DNA of 64,000 nucleotides, taken from contig JAGMWG010000023.1 in assembly GCA_020744225.1 (NCBI GenBank), positions 124,001 to 188,000 on the forward strand, given 5' to 3'. The notes below the pieces were generated by a model, which was not told the DNA's origin, ran no database searches, and saw only the letters and a program-made list of their open reading frames with translations. This DNA comes from Paraphoma chrysanthemicola (Eukaryota; Ascomycota; Dothideomycetes; Pleosporales; Phaeosphaeriaceae). Below, in pieces: positions 35,101 to 45,795 of the stretch. How positions within the stretch are numbered: the first letter of the stretch is position 1; the number at the start of each line of letters is the position of its first letter. Position numbers and translations under genes: made by a program.

Positions 35101-35638
35101 AATCATCGTTCGCGACCCGCAGAACGATACACTTTCCATTACAACATCATCGACAGACCCGCCGCGAGACACCTCGCCAGCTCTTCCGCTTCATCAAGCC
35201 CTTGCGGCCCTCGACAGCCCGGCAAAGTTCATTCCATACATCACAACTGGCTTCGAAGTAGTCAGCGCAAACAAAGACATCCTCGTCCTCCGCGACGCGC
35301 TCGACACTACCGCCTCCACGCGTCCCTTCGAAACAGTCAGCGCATCTACTTCCGAGCCTTCGTATGCGGAGGGTCGGACGGTCAACCCGATCGATGGGAC
35401 TGCACGATTGAGTCCGACTGGGTATGTCGGGCCTGAAGAGTCTGCTGAGCACTTGGAACGGGAATTTGATGAGCGAAGGCAAGCTGCAGGGAGGTTCAAC
35501 GGGAAGGAACGTGAGCACGATGAGAAGCCGAAGAAAGAGAGACGGAGGGGTGGTGCGGGCGTAGTGAAGACGGCAATCTGGGTGACGGGTGTGTGTTATG
35601 TTGCGGGAGTGGTGGGGGAGATTGCTAGTGCGGCCTGA
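32153..35638 (+). CDS. Large probable mitochondrial membrane protein, function unknown
   Basis: A single-exon gene of 1161 residues. I do not recognise a named family. The N terminus (MGWWRRDPSLLTHSPIHRYA, then QRVLRDHEAALRTRCFSRTP) is basic with no acid residues for the first stretch, like a mitochondrial presequence. A conserved-looking block LQHYDRWRKRLQDDPYKTLF and GDWEWVHKTFPKWMLREM follows. Residues about 480-750 are charged and helical, with a likely coiled coil. Residues about 980-1050 form a compact domain with HYTIIVRDPQNDTLSI, SPAKFIPYI and GFEVVSANKDILVLRDA. It ends with a basic KPKKERRRGG and one membrane helix (VVKTAIWVTGVCYVAGVVG). The rest is Ser/Thr/Glu rich. An inner-membrane tail-anchored protein is plausible, but this is inference. 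Confidence 0.85.
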   Translation: MGWWRRDPSLLTHSPIHRYAQRVLRDHEAALRTRCFSRTPQNLAQHEDDHGSKRPSNLTNLEWMQLQHYDRWRKRLQDDPYKTLFGASNDMLSGKGLGDWEWVHKTFPKWMLREMDVDETTRDPKKDTSIPSRYPKKVEVVDNNDGAHKAREPHFPEPSFRTRQFERDGPSGIVSPSDLRRPQEGAHVKVVGKASGDSATNTNAASAKAASDAATIFAPPPPTLNTTFEKDVAVDDASGITTRTARQEAEARESSFIDEFLSNQANKPISNNTASETGSAWRQTALQRRAASGSMTRPTPRSSPPAESTSDASSSTMQNDRPPFEAPEIGPLRSLRAKSKNVEWLIQQESSSVSDASKTQSDAIGPRDPSQILSQLPKDDIDFLSASDIRATMGAKRSRLPTDKQRQTERENLEKAFATQDLPGIDSMAETGVINNQLVRRTERKMRESQLDPQEKPFEPTESTTNQAATSDGSMESSIDRMKRWLENKGAIFAQHFWQDPTEEADVTKTRLYFDKAAHYLKKGQAATRQITDDLERDIPASKALLSRLKSDEEAVDLAIHRLRQRSSSGAAEDLSPRKIRKIQSLRVRFQQTNDELEKAYETLREIAAKNAAKNATGSFKRRLTVASKVLHKNAQLLRMLMWSLQTRLEDSDMDRKILPNYKVLADNLLSLRDTQMTLLRLVERAMLVYGVTPQSADGNVVEETKLLQKEFENCEEPFVRARLAADAHLINEIKAHKSAVQTRSDGEHSLTPKTNKTSKLEGPSPLANSLFRPFGPAIDKLGRKEASEIAAEKESEDRERLLSDARLVAEIRNAYEESYGPITESHVQFVAGPGKGSENDVRMQKSFAMLKEDPTNVPNIELTSPSDIEPIPVSTSFQTPSAETENADGLESIGSANTSKGASTTSPDEAILAASEKETEQTVPSRDTPESSNRSFIVTSTSTSEVEGQPIAASQNTAENSVAEADETAPTASTVHLRTHYTIIVRDPQNDTLSITTSSTDPPRDTSPALPLHQALAALDSPAKFIPYITTGFEVVSANKDILVLRDALDTTASTRPFETVSASTSEPSYAEGRTVNPIDGTARLSPTGYVGPEESAEHLEREFDERRQAAGRFNGKEREHDEKPKKERRRGGAGVVKTAIWVTGVCYVAGVVGEIASAA

Positions 35639-36006
35639 TGTGGTCAGAGATTGTGCAGCCTTCTTTTGGAGATGGTATTCATATTGGGCCGGCGCTAGGT
35701 CTTTGGATGGGTTATACACCTCTCTGGCGCATACGTGGGATTCAGTCGGGATATGTATCATATATCATCGTGCTTAACGAGAATGTAACATGCTTCAACC
35801 GAACTGGCTACCATGTCATGGACATCATCGTGGGCGCGCTATTACGACGTCGGCTATTCAAGGCACCAATGTGACAGCATGGTCAAAGACATCAGTAACA
35901 TACACTAGCCAGGGCAGAAATGAGGTTATGATATCCGTTGTGGCAAAAGGCTCATTCGCTCAGCAACCACCTCTCCCCATCGTCAAGCTGCAGGCACCGG
36001 CTTCCC
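35639..36006. other. Convergent 3' region
   Basis: 368 bp between two stop codons facing each other. Only 3' UTR content is expected. No feature seen. Confidence 0.6.
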
Positions 36007-36522
36007 TCAACCAAATTTATTTCCCTGCTCTCCCATTATCGCCATAATCCTTCCCGCAGCAACTCCGTCAACAAACTCCGTGCTGTTCGCAATCTTCCCT
36101 TCCCCATCCATTTCCAACTTCCATAGCATATCATTCTCAACTTCCCTCTCCTCCACATTCCCACTCCCTTTGATACGCATCCGCATACTCACGCGCAGCA
36201 TGACCGTACGCTTGACCTCGTCCACCAGGACGTCTGTGATGGTTGGATTCCATGACTCGAGATTCGGCAACATGAATTCAAGATGCTTTGTGAAGAACTG
36301 GAAAGGATGCGTGCCCTGAAGATGAGGGTGGAGCGACGTGGCGTAGTTGTGGCCCCACGCATGCCGATAATCAGGCGCCAAAAGGGCGGCAAGTCGTTCG
36401 AAATTCATGCGCATTGGGTGTGTAGGGTCCTGGGCTTGCGCAGCGATGAACGCGAGAGCGACGTTGTAAAGCAGGACATAGCGTTCCGATGCGCCCGATG
36501 GTAGGGAGATTTTTTCCGCCAT
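36007..36522 (-). CDS. NTF2/SnoaL-like protein
   Basis: A 171-residue intronless protein. The start (ASERYVLLYNVALAFIAAQA), the middle (NFERLAALLAPDYRHAWGHN) and the alternating strands after about residue 95 (ITDVLVDEVKRTVMLRVSM) fit the cone-shaped NTF2-like/SnoaL fold, in which a helix-rich first half is followed by a curved sheet. Fungal members of this size are small enzymes or binding proteins of unknown role. No signal peptide. Recognition is from pattern only and no catalytic residue is assigned. Confidence 0.72.
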   Translation of the reverse strand: MAEKISLPSGASERYVLLYNVALAFIAAQAQDPTHPMRMNFERLAALLAPDYRHAWGHNYATSLHPHLQGTHPFQFFTKHLEFMLPNLESWNPTITDVLVDEVKRTVMLRVSMRMRIKGSGNVEEREVENDMLWKLEMDGEGKIANSTEFVDGVAAGRIMAIMGEQGNKFG

Positions 36523-39500
36523 TGTAGGAATTTGGAGGAATGTATCGTTGGGAAACAGTCATATCCGGACAGAAGGTAGATTTGATACTTCATATGTCTA
36601 TATGGTGTGCTGTTGCTGATGCTGACGCTTACGTTCGAGATGCGGCATTCGCGGATCCCCGCATTTTGCCTCGTGGTGACACGAGCAGCTTCAAATCATG
36701 GGACCGAAAACTAGTTCCCGCATCTGACAGATGTCAGCCTAACCTTATCATAACCGTAAAGAGGCAATGCTGTCCATCGATGTCGCGGAGGGTGATGTCC
36801 TGCGGAAATTGATCAGTGTGCTCAGGTTCCTGTGGGCTACAACGTCTGTTTTCCGCTGATACCCAAGGTCTGGTGGCTCTCAGCCTTGCGGGTCGTTTCG
36901 AAGGCCGATTTGAACATGGAAACCAGCATTCAGTAGTTAGCACGGCACTCACTCTCACTGCCTTCTTGCACTTGGTGCAATGCTCAGCACCAGTAAGAGA
37001 TTGGCAGCGGCCACGGTAGGACTAAGGCCGTTGAGCCCCGTCACAACCCATTCTTAGCCAGGAAAGCCAGGAACATGTCTCCATACTCCTAACCTCAAGG
37101 CTTTGCAGGTATAACCGATATTTGACGCCCGAATATTTTATGTAAGTTGGCAACGATCAGCAAAGATGAGGAGGTTGGCAAGAGAGGGTCGGAGGTGCCC
37201 CAAGTGCATTCTGAGGATGTCGCGTCATTTCAATCCGTCAATTGTGTCTTCGCGTTCGTCGTTCGAACAGCAGTGGCGGAGAAAGTTTGAGCTACTAGTC
37301 AGTGAGCCTCAGTTAGTATATTTGAAGCCTCTAAGATCTGGAGTACTCCGCTGCATCACGCTAGACGGGCTAGGCGTCAGTGTCCTTGTGAGGCAGATCT
37401 GAACAACTCGAGATCGCGAGGCTCCTCTCGGGCTGGCTTCTGAGACATGCTTCTGCAGACTGTACGATGACCTTCGTCTTCAGGCACGGGCAATAGAGGA
37501 GGCGAAGCGCATCCACCTAAAAGCGGAATCCCGCTATATAACGGCGGATTTTCTGCAGGGCAAGCGGAGTGAAGACAACGACGAAGACGGCGAGCCGTAT
37601 ATGTAGAGGTTGCGCCCGAACACCTGTGCGAAAAACCTCAGCAATGCCCCGACGGTGCGAGTATCGCATGTTCGGTTGGCTCGAGAGGTCGCTATCGTTG
37701 AACCACAAGAGTGGGCTTTCCATGCGAACGCAAAACTCTTGTATATAGTGATTATTCCTGATAACACAATGAAAGTGTTTCGGAATATGTCTTTTGACCT
37801 CGCGTAGCTGCGAGGGCTCGTCGTGATTGACTGTTTCTCGAACCCAAGTGTGGCATGCATTGAGAAACGCGTTCTGTTTACCGCCCCTAGTTCCTGATCT
37901 GACAATCCTATGTTTCCTTGCAAATTCTACACAAGCTCGAAAGCTCGTACCGTTTCGAGACCGAAGCGGCGTGAAATTCGACACACTGGCACAGACGCGA
38001 TGAGGTTTGCCGCTGGTGTTCGTATTCCATCATCGATGACTACGCTTTTATTACGACATTTTTAAGATTGTCCGAACCAGCCATAGATCCATTGTGTGAG
38101 CCACGAGAGGCAGAATCATTCGAATCGGTCGGGCGAGCCCATGGGGCGGCAGTGTTTTGAGTGAATCGAGCTAGGCTGTGTATATCGAGCTATGCTGGCA
38201 TTGGCTACAGAAGTGAGTAAATCCAATGTGGCAGAGTGCGTCGACGTTTGCGATGGATTTGAAGAGCCAGACAAACCAGGAGACAATCGCAAGAAAGACG
38301 GCGCACCGGTCAGCCGTGACCTTAAGTGGTCCAAGCGCAAAGCCCAGTGCATTCACACTTGCGTCGCGCATCACTGGCTCCTGGATTTACGCTCCTTAGT
38401 CTCCAGCTCTATGCAGAAAGAGTAATACATTTCCTCTCATGCGAGTAAGACCGATTGTCCTCTTAGACGCCCAATACGAGCTCGAGATATCTCGCAAGAA
38501 ATGGCGGATGAAAATTGAGGCCGCGCTCGTGCCACGTTAATATGCCGCACGATCGCGGAAGGGCGGGTGCGGACCGGCGCGTTGCGCCTTGCTGTCGGAA
38601 CTACCGCCATCGAGATTCTGAGGCCTCGAGAGTTATTTCCCTTCTCAAGGCTTTATTGTTTCAATTGCCCGTGTGACAACGTAGGTCTAATGTTGACTTG
38701 CCAAACGAGATCAGGTTCCGGCAGCTACGTTCTGGCCTCCATCTGCGAATGTGTGTTGTGGTGAGCGAACGCGTGGTGGTCCAGTGCACGCACGAGCTCC
38801 ACGCCGAACGAACGTGGCTTAAATAGAGTTCACCGTGTGTCCGCTGACCGGTGAAGATCGAGGGGTAGCATGCTCTTCAATCTGCACATCGAAGAGCGCT
38901 TCCTTCCTCTGGACATCCCCACAGCAAGTGTGTCGCAGACAATGGTTTTGCAGCCTTGGGTACCTGGCATTTTGGATTTGTTCAGGATACGGCGCCTTTT
39001 GTGACGTCTGTTGCTTGCCTTGCCTCGCGTGTAGGGTGTAGATGGGCGCATCGAGTGTATGACCTGTCATCATAGAAGTTGAAGGCCGCTTCGCAATGCC
39101 AGCACCTGCTTATGTATAGCCCTCGGCAGGTATCGGACGATTCAGACAGTGTATGGGTTCTGCGTCGGAAGTCTTGCAGGCTGCGTTTGAGCTTTGTGTC
39201 GTACAGAATCTGATGTAAACATCAGTTGCTCCGCAATGAGCTTCGAGGTGTTGATAACATAAGAGATCTCGTGAAATCGCAGCGCCTGATGGAGATCGAG
39301 GTGGTCTACCTAGAGTGAGAACTTTTAGTACACAGTATTGGGCCACTACCTGATGGCAAACAGGGTCGTGCGATTATGGTCGGGTTGTACAGGTCTTGCA
39401 GCTCGTGCGATGCCGATGCGCCGTGGTGAACGGTAGGAGGTGAATGCTGTTCGCAGAGCCGTCCGGTAGTACCGTTTTCAAGGCGAGATACGAAGGACAA

Positions 39501-41713
39501 TGGTTGATGGCCAGAGTTGCAGATTTTCAAGAAGGCCGCTTTGGCTAGCCGCGGAGCGCCGGTCAGGCGACAGACGGCTTACAAGCAGTTTCGGGAGACG
39601 GAGAAGGTCAGCATCTCTCAGATATATCCAGAGTATTCTCCAGTGTTGTATGAGTGAAGATGATAGAGATTGTGACGGTCTATTCGCCCCTGATGGATGG
39701 CGGAGAAGTTTCGGTGGCTCTCCCGTCAGGAGTGCCTGGCCAGTGACGGGCGTGAACAGACCACCTTCATGCAGCGGACGCACCCTATCACAGCGCGAAC
39801 TTTACAAGCGGCTGCTCGTCTGTCTTACTATTTTCCGACCGCCATCTCCATTGAATTATGATGGAATTGTTTCTCGTCAAGCCCATCTGAGGAATCAAAA
39901 TTGACAACAAGCGGACCGGAGGCGACACTGGCCAGTGGCGCACCTGACTGTCTTGTTTGATGTTGCCATCAGTGCTTCGAATGGGAGCAAAATCTAACTC
40001 AATTGTTCCGCGAAATCAATGGCCTTGACTTAAGTGTTGCTGGCAGCCGACAGTCCACTTCAGTCCCACGCGACATGGCAAACACGTGCGCAATAGCAAC
40101 TTTCCAGAGTACTTTGTCAGATAGCTAAAGCTCTTATCGAGCTTGCCTCACTGGCGCTGAACACGACTTTGCTCTCGCAGTCTTCCACTTCGGGCCGCAG
40201 CACTGTCACCCGATGATCTTCGAGTTGCGCGTGCTCGATGGCTTCGACGGAGAGGGTGCTAATCAATCCGGAACTACCAGCGGGTACCGGCTGGTCAGCT
40301 CCACTGCCTATAGAGATTCGAGTGCGCTCATAGCATCGCTGAAGGAGTCACATCGGTAGGAGTTTGAGTGGCTGTAATCGTGATCCCATGACGCATACTT
40401 CTTCGAATGGCGAACAAGGCCCTAATTAGGCCAAATGTCGGCCATGACAGAAGCGACTGCCTTGTCGCTCGGGGGCCGTCACGTCCAATCTGCTTGAGTC
40501 TTCCCACACATGTTTTTCTTGTAGTCATGCGCTTGTCTGTCTTCATGGCTACGCATACACCCACGCCTTGGCTGCGCAAAGTGACGCCCCGTTGCCTTCG
40601 CTTCAGCATGCCCGAGGCTACTGCTATACCCCTGGCTCCTCCAAACCCACACTGCGGCGGACATGGTCCCGTATCCGGGGAACCTGCCTCGCCCGCCTTG
40701 ACGCTGCTTCCTTCGACAGTTGCCTAGAAGCCAACGAATCTGTCGCAATCCAGTGTGGTTCAACTTCCAGGGATTGTCATGAACACAATGCAGGGCTTGG
40801 AGACATAGTGACAGGGCTGTGGCCGCTTAGTCTCGAATCCCAGAGCCTCTTGTGTCCGGTGAAATCTCACGCCTGCAAATCTGACATGCTTGGAATATGA
40901 ACATCGGCGTGTCAATGTGCCGCTGCGACAAACCAGGATGACCACGGTAGGCTCGGGAGAAGAGGCTGGCGTACGGGGAATGAAAGCCGTGTCTGCCGCC
41001 CGCGACTAGTGCTGGACTTGTCAAGCCAATGACAGAGTACTCAACGCCTTTAACTTGTTGATGGGTACCCAAAAAGGAAAGGTCACTATTCAACGCTCTC
41101 GATGCGACGATGTCACTATGGGGTGTCCGCGGGGCAGGAATACTCGAACGAGCAGAGAAGAGAAGATTGCAAATTGCTGCAGAGTTCGACGGCAAGAGCA
41201 GTTGAGGCTCCGAAGCGAGCTTCGACAGCAACATAAAACTTTCTTGCTATTTTGCGGCCATGCTGGCGTGGCATCCTCCTTGAGCTTCTTGCTTCAGGCA
41301 CCGCAAGAAATCAGCATTCACAAACAGCAAAGGGCAAGAACTTAGATAAATCTTCAATACATACAATCATAAAGTAAGAAGATGACACATTCTCAATCTC
41401 ATCACCCACATTACAGGCTTCGCAAACGCAGGAGCAAGTAGAAATTTTACGCGTTGAGTACACTACAAGATAACGAAACCAGCCACCCCCTCCATCCCAA
41501 TGCCATTAATCCAAAAGATTACGCCCTCGCCATGCCTCCAAAAATAAAGAAAAATCTGCCTTCAGCAACAAATCCACAAAAGCGCATCGAAGCATGCATA
41601 AATAAAACAACACAACCTCCTCCTTCCCCCAATCAAACCCGACAACCATCACTCGCCCTCCACTTCCCTTCCCCCTTCTCCCCATATCTCCAACCCCGTG
41701 CTCTACATCTTCT
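36523..41713. other. Gene-poor stretch, 36.5-41.7 kb
   Basis: About 5.2 kb with no convincing gene. A 155-codon open stretch (37517-37984, -) has a hydrophobic end (LAVFVVVFTPLALQ) but no ATG at its start. A 66-codon stretch from ATG 38371 (-) is hydrophobic in its middle. Neither matches a family I know, and they may be chance or decayed sequence. No transposon motif seen. The end, 41590-41740, is CT-rich. Confidence 0.45.
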
Positions 41714-42320
41714 TCACCTGCCACCCCCATACCCAGCCTCCCTAGGCGGCTCTTGCGCCGCGCCCAAATACCCCGTCAACGTGCGCAGCGCAATCTCAGC
41801 ACTATCCTCCTTGGCCTGCGCGACGTAGTCGCCGTCGTACCAAAAGCGCGCGGGGTAGTGTACGCCGTTGACGGTGGTGACGGTGGACCAGGCGGTGCGG
41901 CCGCCTGTGTTGAGGAGTTAGAAAGAGAGAGAGAGAGGGGAATGGGTTAGGTTCGGGTTAGGGTTAAGGGAGGGGAGAGGAGGGAGGAAGGAGGGAGGAG
42001 GATAAGGAGATTGGCGAAGATGGTTTTGAAATCGACGAGTGGATGGAAAGAATGGGGATGTTTAGAGGGGATTGGAAAGTAGGAAGGGGTGGGAAGAGAG
42101 GGGATGAAGCTAGTAAGCGTACCTCTACGATCCGAAACATCTTGATATGTTGGTTCCGCAAGACCTCTTGCTTGGCAATGTTCTGTCCCATATGTAGTCA
42201 GCACACCTGGTCCCTTGCAAACGCGTTTAGGAGCGAGTGGAGTTGCTAAGTACCGTTGAGTCGTTGCACCCATGACTCGCGGTTTGTCGTCGAAGTCTGA
42301 GTCTGGGTCTGGTTCGCCAT
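41714..42320 (-). CDS. Small dsRNA-binding-domain-like protein
   Basis: A 105-residue protein assembled from three exons: 42320-42254, 42182-42123 and 41904-41714, with introns of 71 and 218 nt. The protein is essentially one fungal dsRBD-like domain: ESWVQRLNE (helix 1), then EPTYQDVSDRRGGRTAWST, the strands VTTVNGVHYPARFWYDGDY, and the last helix AKEDSAEIALRTLTGYL. The helix AKxxxAxxAL is the part that contacts RNA in true dsRBDs, but Lys content here is low, so RNA binding is unproven. The 218-nt second intron is unusually long for this window and contains telomere-like repeats. No exon alone is long enough to stand out, and I rebuilt them from splice phase. Confidence 0.75.
41944..41970. 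repeat. Telomere-like TTAGGG tract inside an intron
   Basis: A 27-bp run made of GGGTTAG, GTTCGGGTTA and GGGTTAAGGG blocks, i.e. degenerate copies of the fungal telomere unit TTAGGG. It lies in the second intron of the dsRBD-like gene, followed by purine-rich GGAGG sequence to about 42010. Confidence 0.8.
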
Positions 42321-44387
42321 GGTTTGTGTATTTTGTGCGATTTGGGATATGTTGGTTGTGCGATTGAAGGTCGATATTGACTTTGGCTAGATTGGGTTGG
42401 TCGAATAGATTGAGGATATGGCGTATGCGTGTGTGTATGTGCGAACAGATGTTCGATGCCAACTCCCTACTTATACACTTCCCACCTCGTCGTAGTTTCG
42501 CAGAGCCTCACTCAATAATCCTAGTACAGGTGTATAAAGTAATACCAAGCACGCAAAAGCCAAACAAATCCGCGATCCCCGATCCCATCAATCAAATCAG
42601 ATCAGATTAGAAAACAAAAAGGTAAGTCGCAGCGACAATAGAACTCCCCAAACCTGCACGGTGCCGCCCGCAACAAGCAGTCATGCTTGCACTTGCCGAC
42701 TGACATATGCAATGCCAGAAGCCGAGAAGCCCTGACGCGCAGCCAAATTATGGGGATTTTACTTTTTTTTTGCGCACACTGGCGACCAGCACCCGGAACC
42801 CGATCAGCTGGGTTGCATCAAGACTGGCGCCTTACGTCCGGGCCGATGGGTACATACGGTAGACTACATGGGGGTTTGAAGGCGGGTCTCGCCTGGTGAA
42901 CTTAAGCGTTTGGATTGACCTGCCAGACTGGGTTTGAGAAAGCGTTCATGGCGGTTGGCGCGCTGAAGCGCTTAGGAAGCATTATTGCAGAGGATAAACT
43001 TTCGCGTGAAGATTCTTTGACGCGCTGGAATGTGTGCGAATCCTGAGGTCCGCGACGTTTGCATCCCCACTGTGCGCTGCAAGACATCGTCTAGTGTCTA
43101 GCGAGACAACTCACTGTGCAGTAGTCCGCGCTCAAGACCACCCCCATGTCGCAGACTTGGTCTAGTTCACCGTGTGATATCATACCCTTCCTTACCCTGG
43201 CTACCTTACCTGACACTTACCCAAGCTTCCATGTCTCAGATCGTGAAGCGCATCCGTCGTAGACAAAGACGGAGCTTGTTGGCGCTTCTTGCCGCGTTTG
43301 CATCCTTTGCTTGGCGGGCTGAGATCCTTGCAAGACTTCTATGAGAGGGAATGTACGTCACATGAGCTTGTGATTGCAACGGGTACCTGCTGCGAGAAGA
43401 GCTTGTGTGATGTGACGAACCGACAGATGACCTCAAGCGAATCGTGAAGCGAGCTGAAGGCTCAGTGTGGCCTCGCACATGCGCAACAATGGGTGAGGAA
43501 AAACCATCCGCTTACCTTGTTGGGATGGGAGACGAACCACTTGCACGGTACTCAAGGTGTTGTCCTTGGGATGTAGATAGGTGTACGTCAGACATGGAGT
43601 CAGTCACACCACAACATGCATGATCTGACCTGCGCTGTCGGTATGCGAGGAGACGTCGAGCATCCTCAACGTGTAAAAGATCACGCATTTGTAGCGAATG
43701 AGGATAGTCAATATCACTTACCACAAAGGAGGCATGAGGCTACAGCATCGGGCCAAGTTGGTTAATGTGGAAGGAGAGTCGCGTGGGCAGTCACCAAACT
43801 TTCTGCGGTGCTCGTCATGAAGCAGGCTACTGCACGGCTCCTTGTGATCGCAGTAACACATCTCAATGGAAGGATGCAGGCCGCATAAGCCATTCCTGTT
43901 GCTTGTTAGGGTGCAAGTTTACTCGGAGAGCGGACTTCGCGAAACCAAGATATTGATTCGTGATGTGAGCCTATTGGGCTCTGGTCGTGAGCTCATTACC
44001 AAACGGAAGCTATGCCAAGCCTCGTGTATGTACCAAAAGGGGTGTATCCAAAAGTGAAGATGATCCTGCTTCACCGCAAGGATATGCGGAGAGAGCTCGA
44101 CAAAAGCAGCAAGTAAACGCTCGACTGCGGCGCGACGCTATGCATGTGAGCTCCAGGCGCCATGCGTCATGTGAACCCACGCATATTCGATACCAACAAG
44201 GAAACAAGTATCAAGGTGACCACAACGACACGCGCTGGGCGGGATGCGGCAGTCCCACATCCCAACAGAACGATTTTGACAGCTTGGGCACACAATGTAC
44301 GAAGCTGTGGCGCAAGTTGCTGTGAAGGTGGGCCAGTGCCGTACGGACGGAACAGCGATGCTCAAACAATATCCAAACACAAATGCA
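42321..44387. other. Intergenic, dsRBD-like promoter to 451-residue gene 3' end
   Basis: About 2.1 kb. A run of ten T lies near 42760. Reading frames are short and random-looking. No RNA gene or repeat family seen. Confidence 0.5.
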
Positions 44388-45795
44388 TCATCCCTCCACC
44401 GAGACACGGCGTAATGCGGATGGCGATTTCTTCTGGTTATTGCTTCGATTGAACATCTCGTCAATGAGCCGCTTGGGGCCAACATACTCCATGTTCATTT
44501 TGAAGCTGGTGCTTCGAATGAGTGGGATGTGCAACTGCGTGCTCTGCTTCGAATGGAAGCGGCGCTTGATGCAATCATCCACGAGGGCCATGAGACCTGT
44601 TGCAACGACAACACTGCATGATGCATTAGTATGGCAAATGCAGGCCACAGCCTGGTGTCACTTACTCTGAGATGTCAGTGTCGGAACGCAAGATCTTGTC
44701 GTCGGTGATGCGCATGTAGCATGGCGGAACCCAGCCTCCCCGTGCTTGCTCCTCGTGTGCTTCTTCTGCAGTCAATCGCACGGGACATATGTGCGCAAGT
44801 GGCTCTTTGTCGTTGTCGTCGCGAACCAAATAGTAGGAAACGCTTTCATGGCCTGATTGCTTGCTGACAATGCGCTTCCATGAGTAGTCGTGGCCCCAAT
44901 ACTCAAAGGCGTAGCGCTTGTAAGACTTTGCTCCTCTCCGCTTTACATCGAGGTGGGCATAGTTGGAGAACTCTAGCTTGATTGTATTGGTTGGTATGAG
45001 CGCGCGGCCCTTGGAGTAGCCTACAGATTTTGACTTTGGATCGTCTGCTATATCCTCCGACTCGACGCTTCCTGTCACGGACGCATAGCCCGAGTCGGAG
45101 CGTTTGAGACCTGCTGAGGTAGACGGCCGGGAGTCGGGCTTGACCAAGCTGGCAAGAGCGGTGCTGGCGCGCTGCAGGACTGGTCTCACCTCTGCTGGGG
45201 GCTTCTGGTACTTTCGTATTGAGTGGCACACTTCACGACCAGACTCGCGGCAGTAGCGGCGGAGGGAGAATTCCCGGGTGCGTAGGTCCTGCATGCGCAG
45301 ATGGAAGAGGGTGTAGCTCTGCTTCCGGTGGCCCCGCTCCTCGACTTGGGTGTCGACGCGCAGGTTCATGTTGCCGTCGATGGTGGCGTCGTCGTGCCGT
45401 ATCGATATGCGCTTGCCGGTGGGGAACAGCTCTGCAAAGTCGCGCGGGGTGGTGGGGATGGGGTCGCATGGTAGCGGCTCGTGGTGGTACTGCGGGACCT
45501 GGTACTCGGGCATGTCGTCGAGGTCGTCGGCCACGTCTTCCTCGCTCGTCGAGGCATACGTGTCGACGGAGGTGCGGGCTGGGTACGTCTCATATCTGTC
45601 GCTGTCGGGCTGTGTCGCAAAGTAGTCGCGGTCGGCGCTCTCTACGCGGCCGTAGCATGTCTCGCTGTGGACCAGAGACGGACGCTGGTCGCTGTACTCG
45701 GTCGGACTTGTCTCGTACGAGCGCTCGCTGTCGCTGCGAGCAGAGTGAGTACTGTTGCTCGACTCATAACGCGGCCAGTGTGCGGAACGAGGCAT
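44388..45795 (-). CDS. Conserved-looking fungal protein of unknown function
   Basis: A 451-residue protein. Exon 1 is 45795-44666 and exon 2 is 44613-44388, with a 52-nt phase-2 intron (donor GTAAGT). Reading on without splicing stops one codon after the donor, at DISE. Splicing to CAG/T at 44613 gives DISDVVVATGLMALVDDCIK instead. Residues 1 to about 110 are Ser/Tyr/Asp rich and probably disordered. From about 120 a folded part begins (GKRISIRHDDATIDGNMNLR, then YTLFHLRMQDLRTREFSLRR). Later come IKLEFSNYAHLDVKRRG and FEYWGHDYSWKRIV, and the end is basic and Ser-rich. No signal peptide, membrane helix or known domain is recognised. Confidence 0.78.

Noticed and set aside
37517..37984. 155-codon frame on - with hydrophobic end
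   Set aside because: Has no ATG at its start and no family resemblance I can name; kept only as a note for the gene-poor stretch.
36523..41713. Decayed transposon in the gene-poor stretch
   Set aside because: I found no reverse transcriptase, integrase or transposase motif, no terminal repeats and no strong CpA-to-TpA signature by eye.
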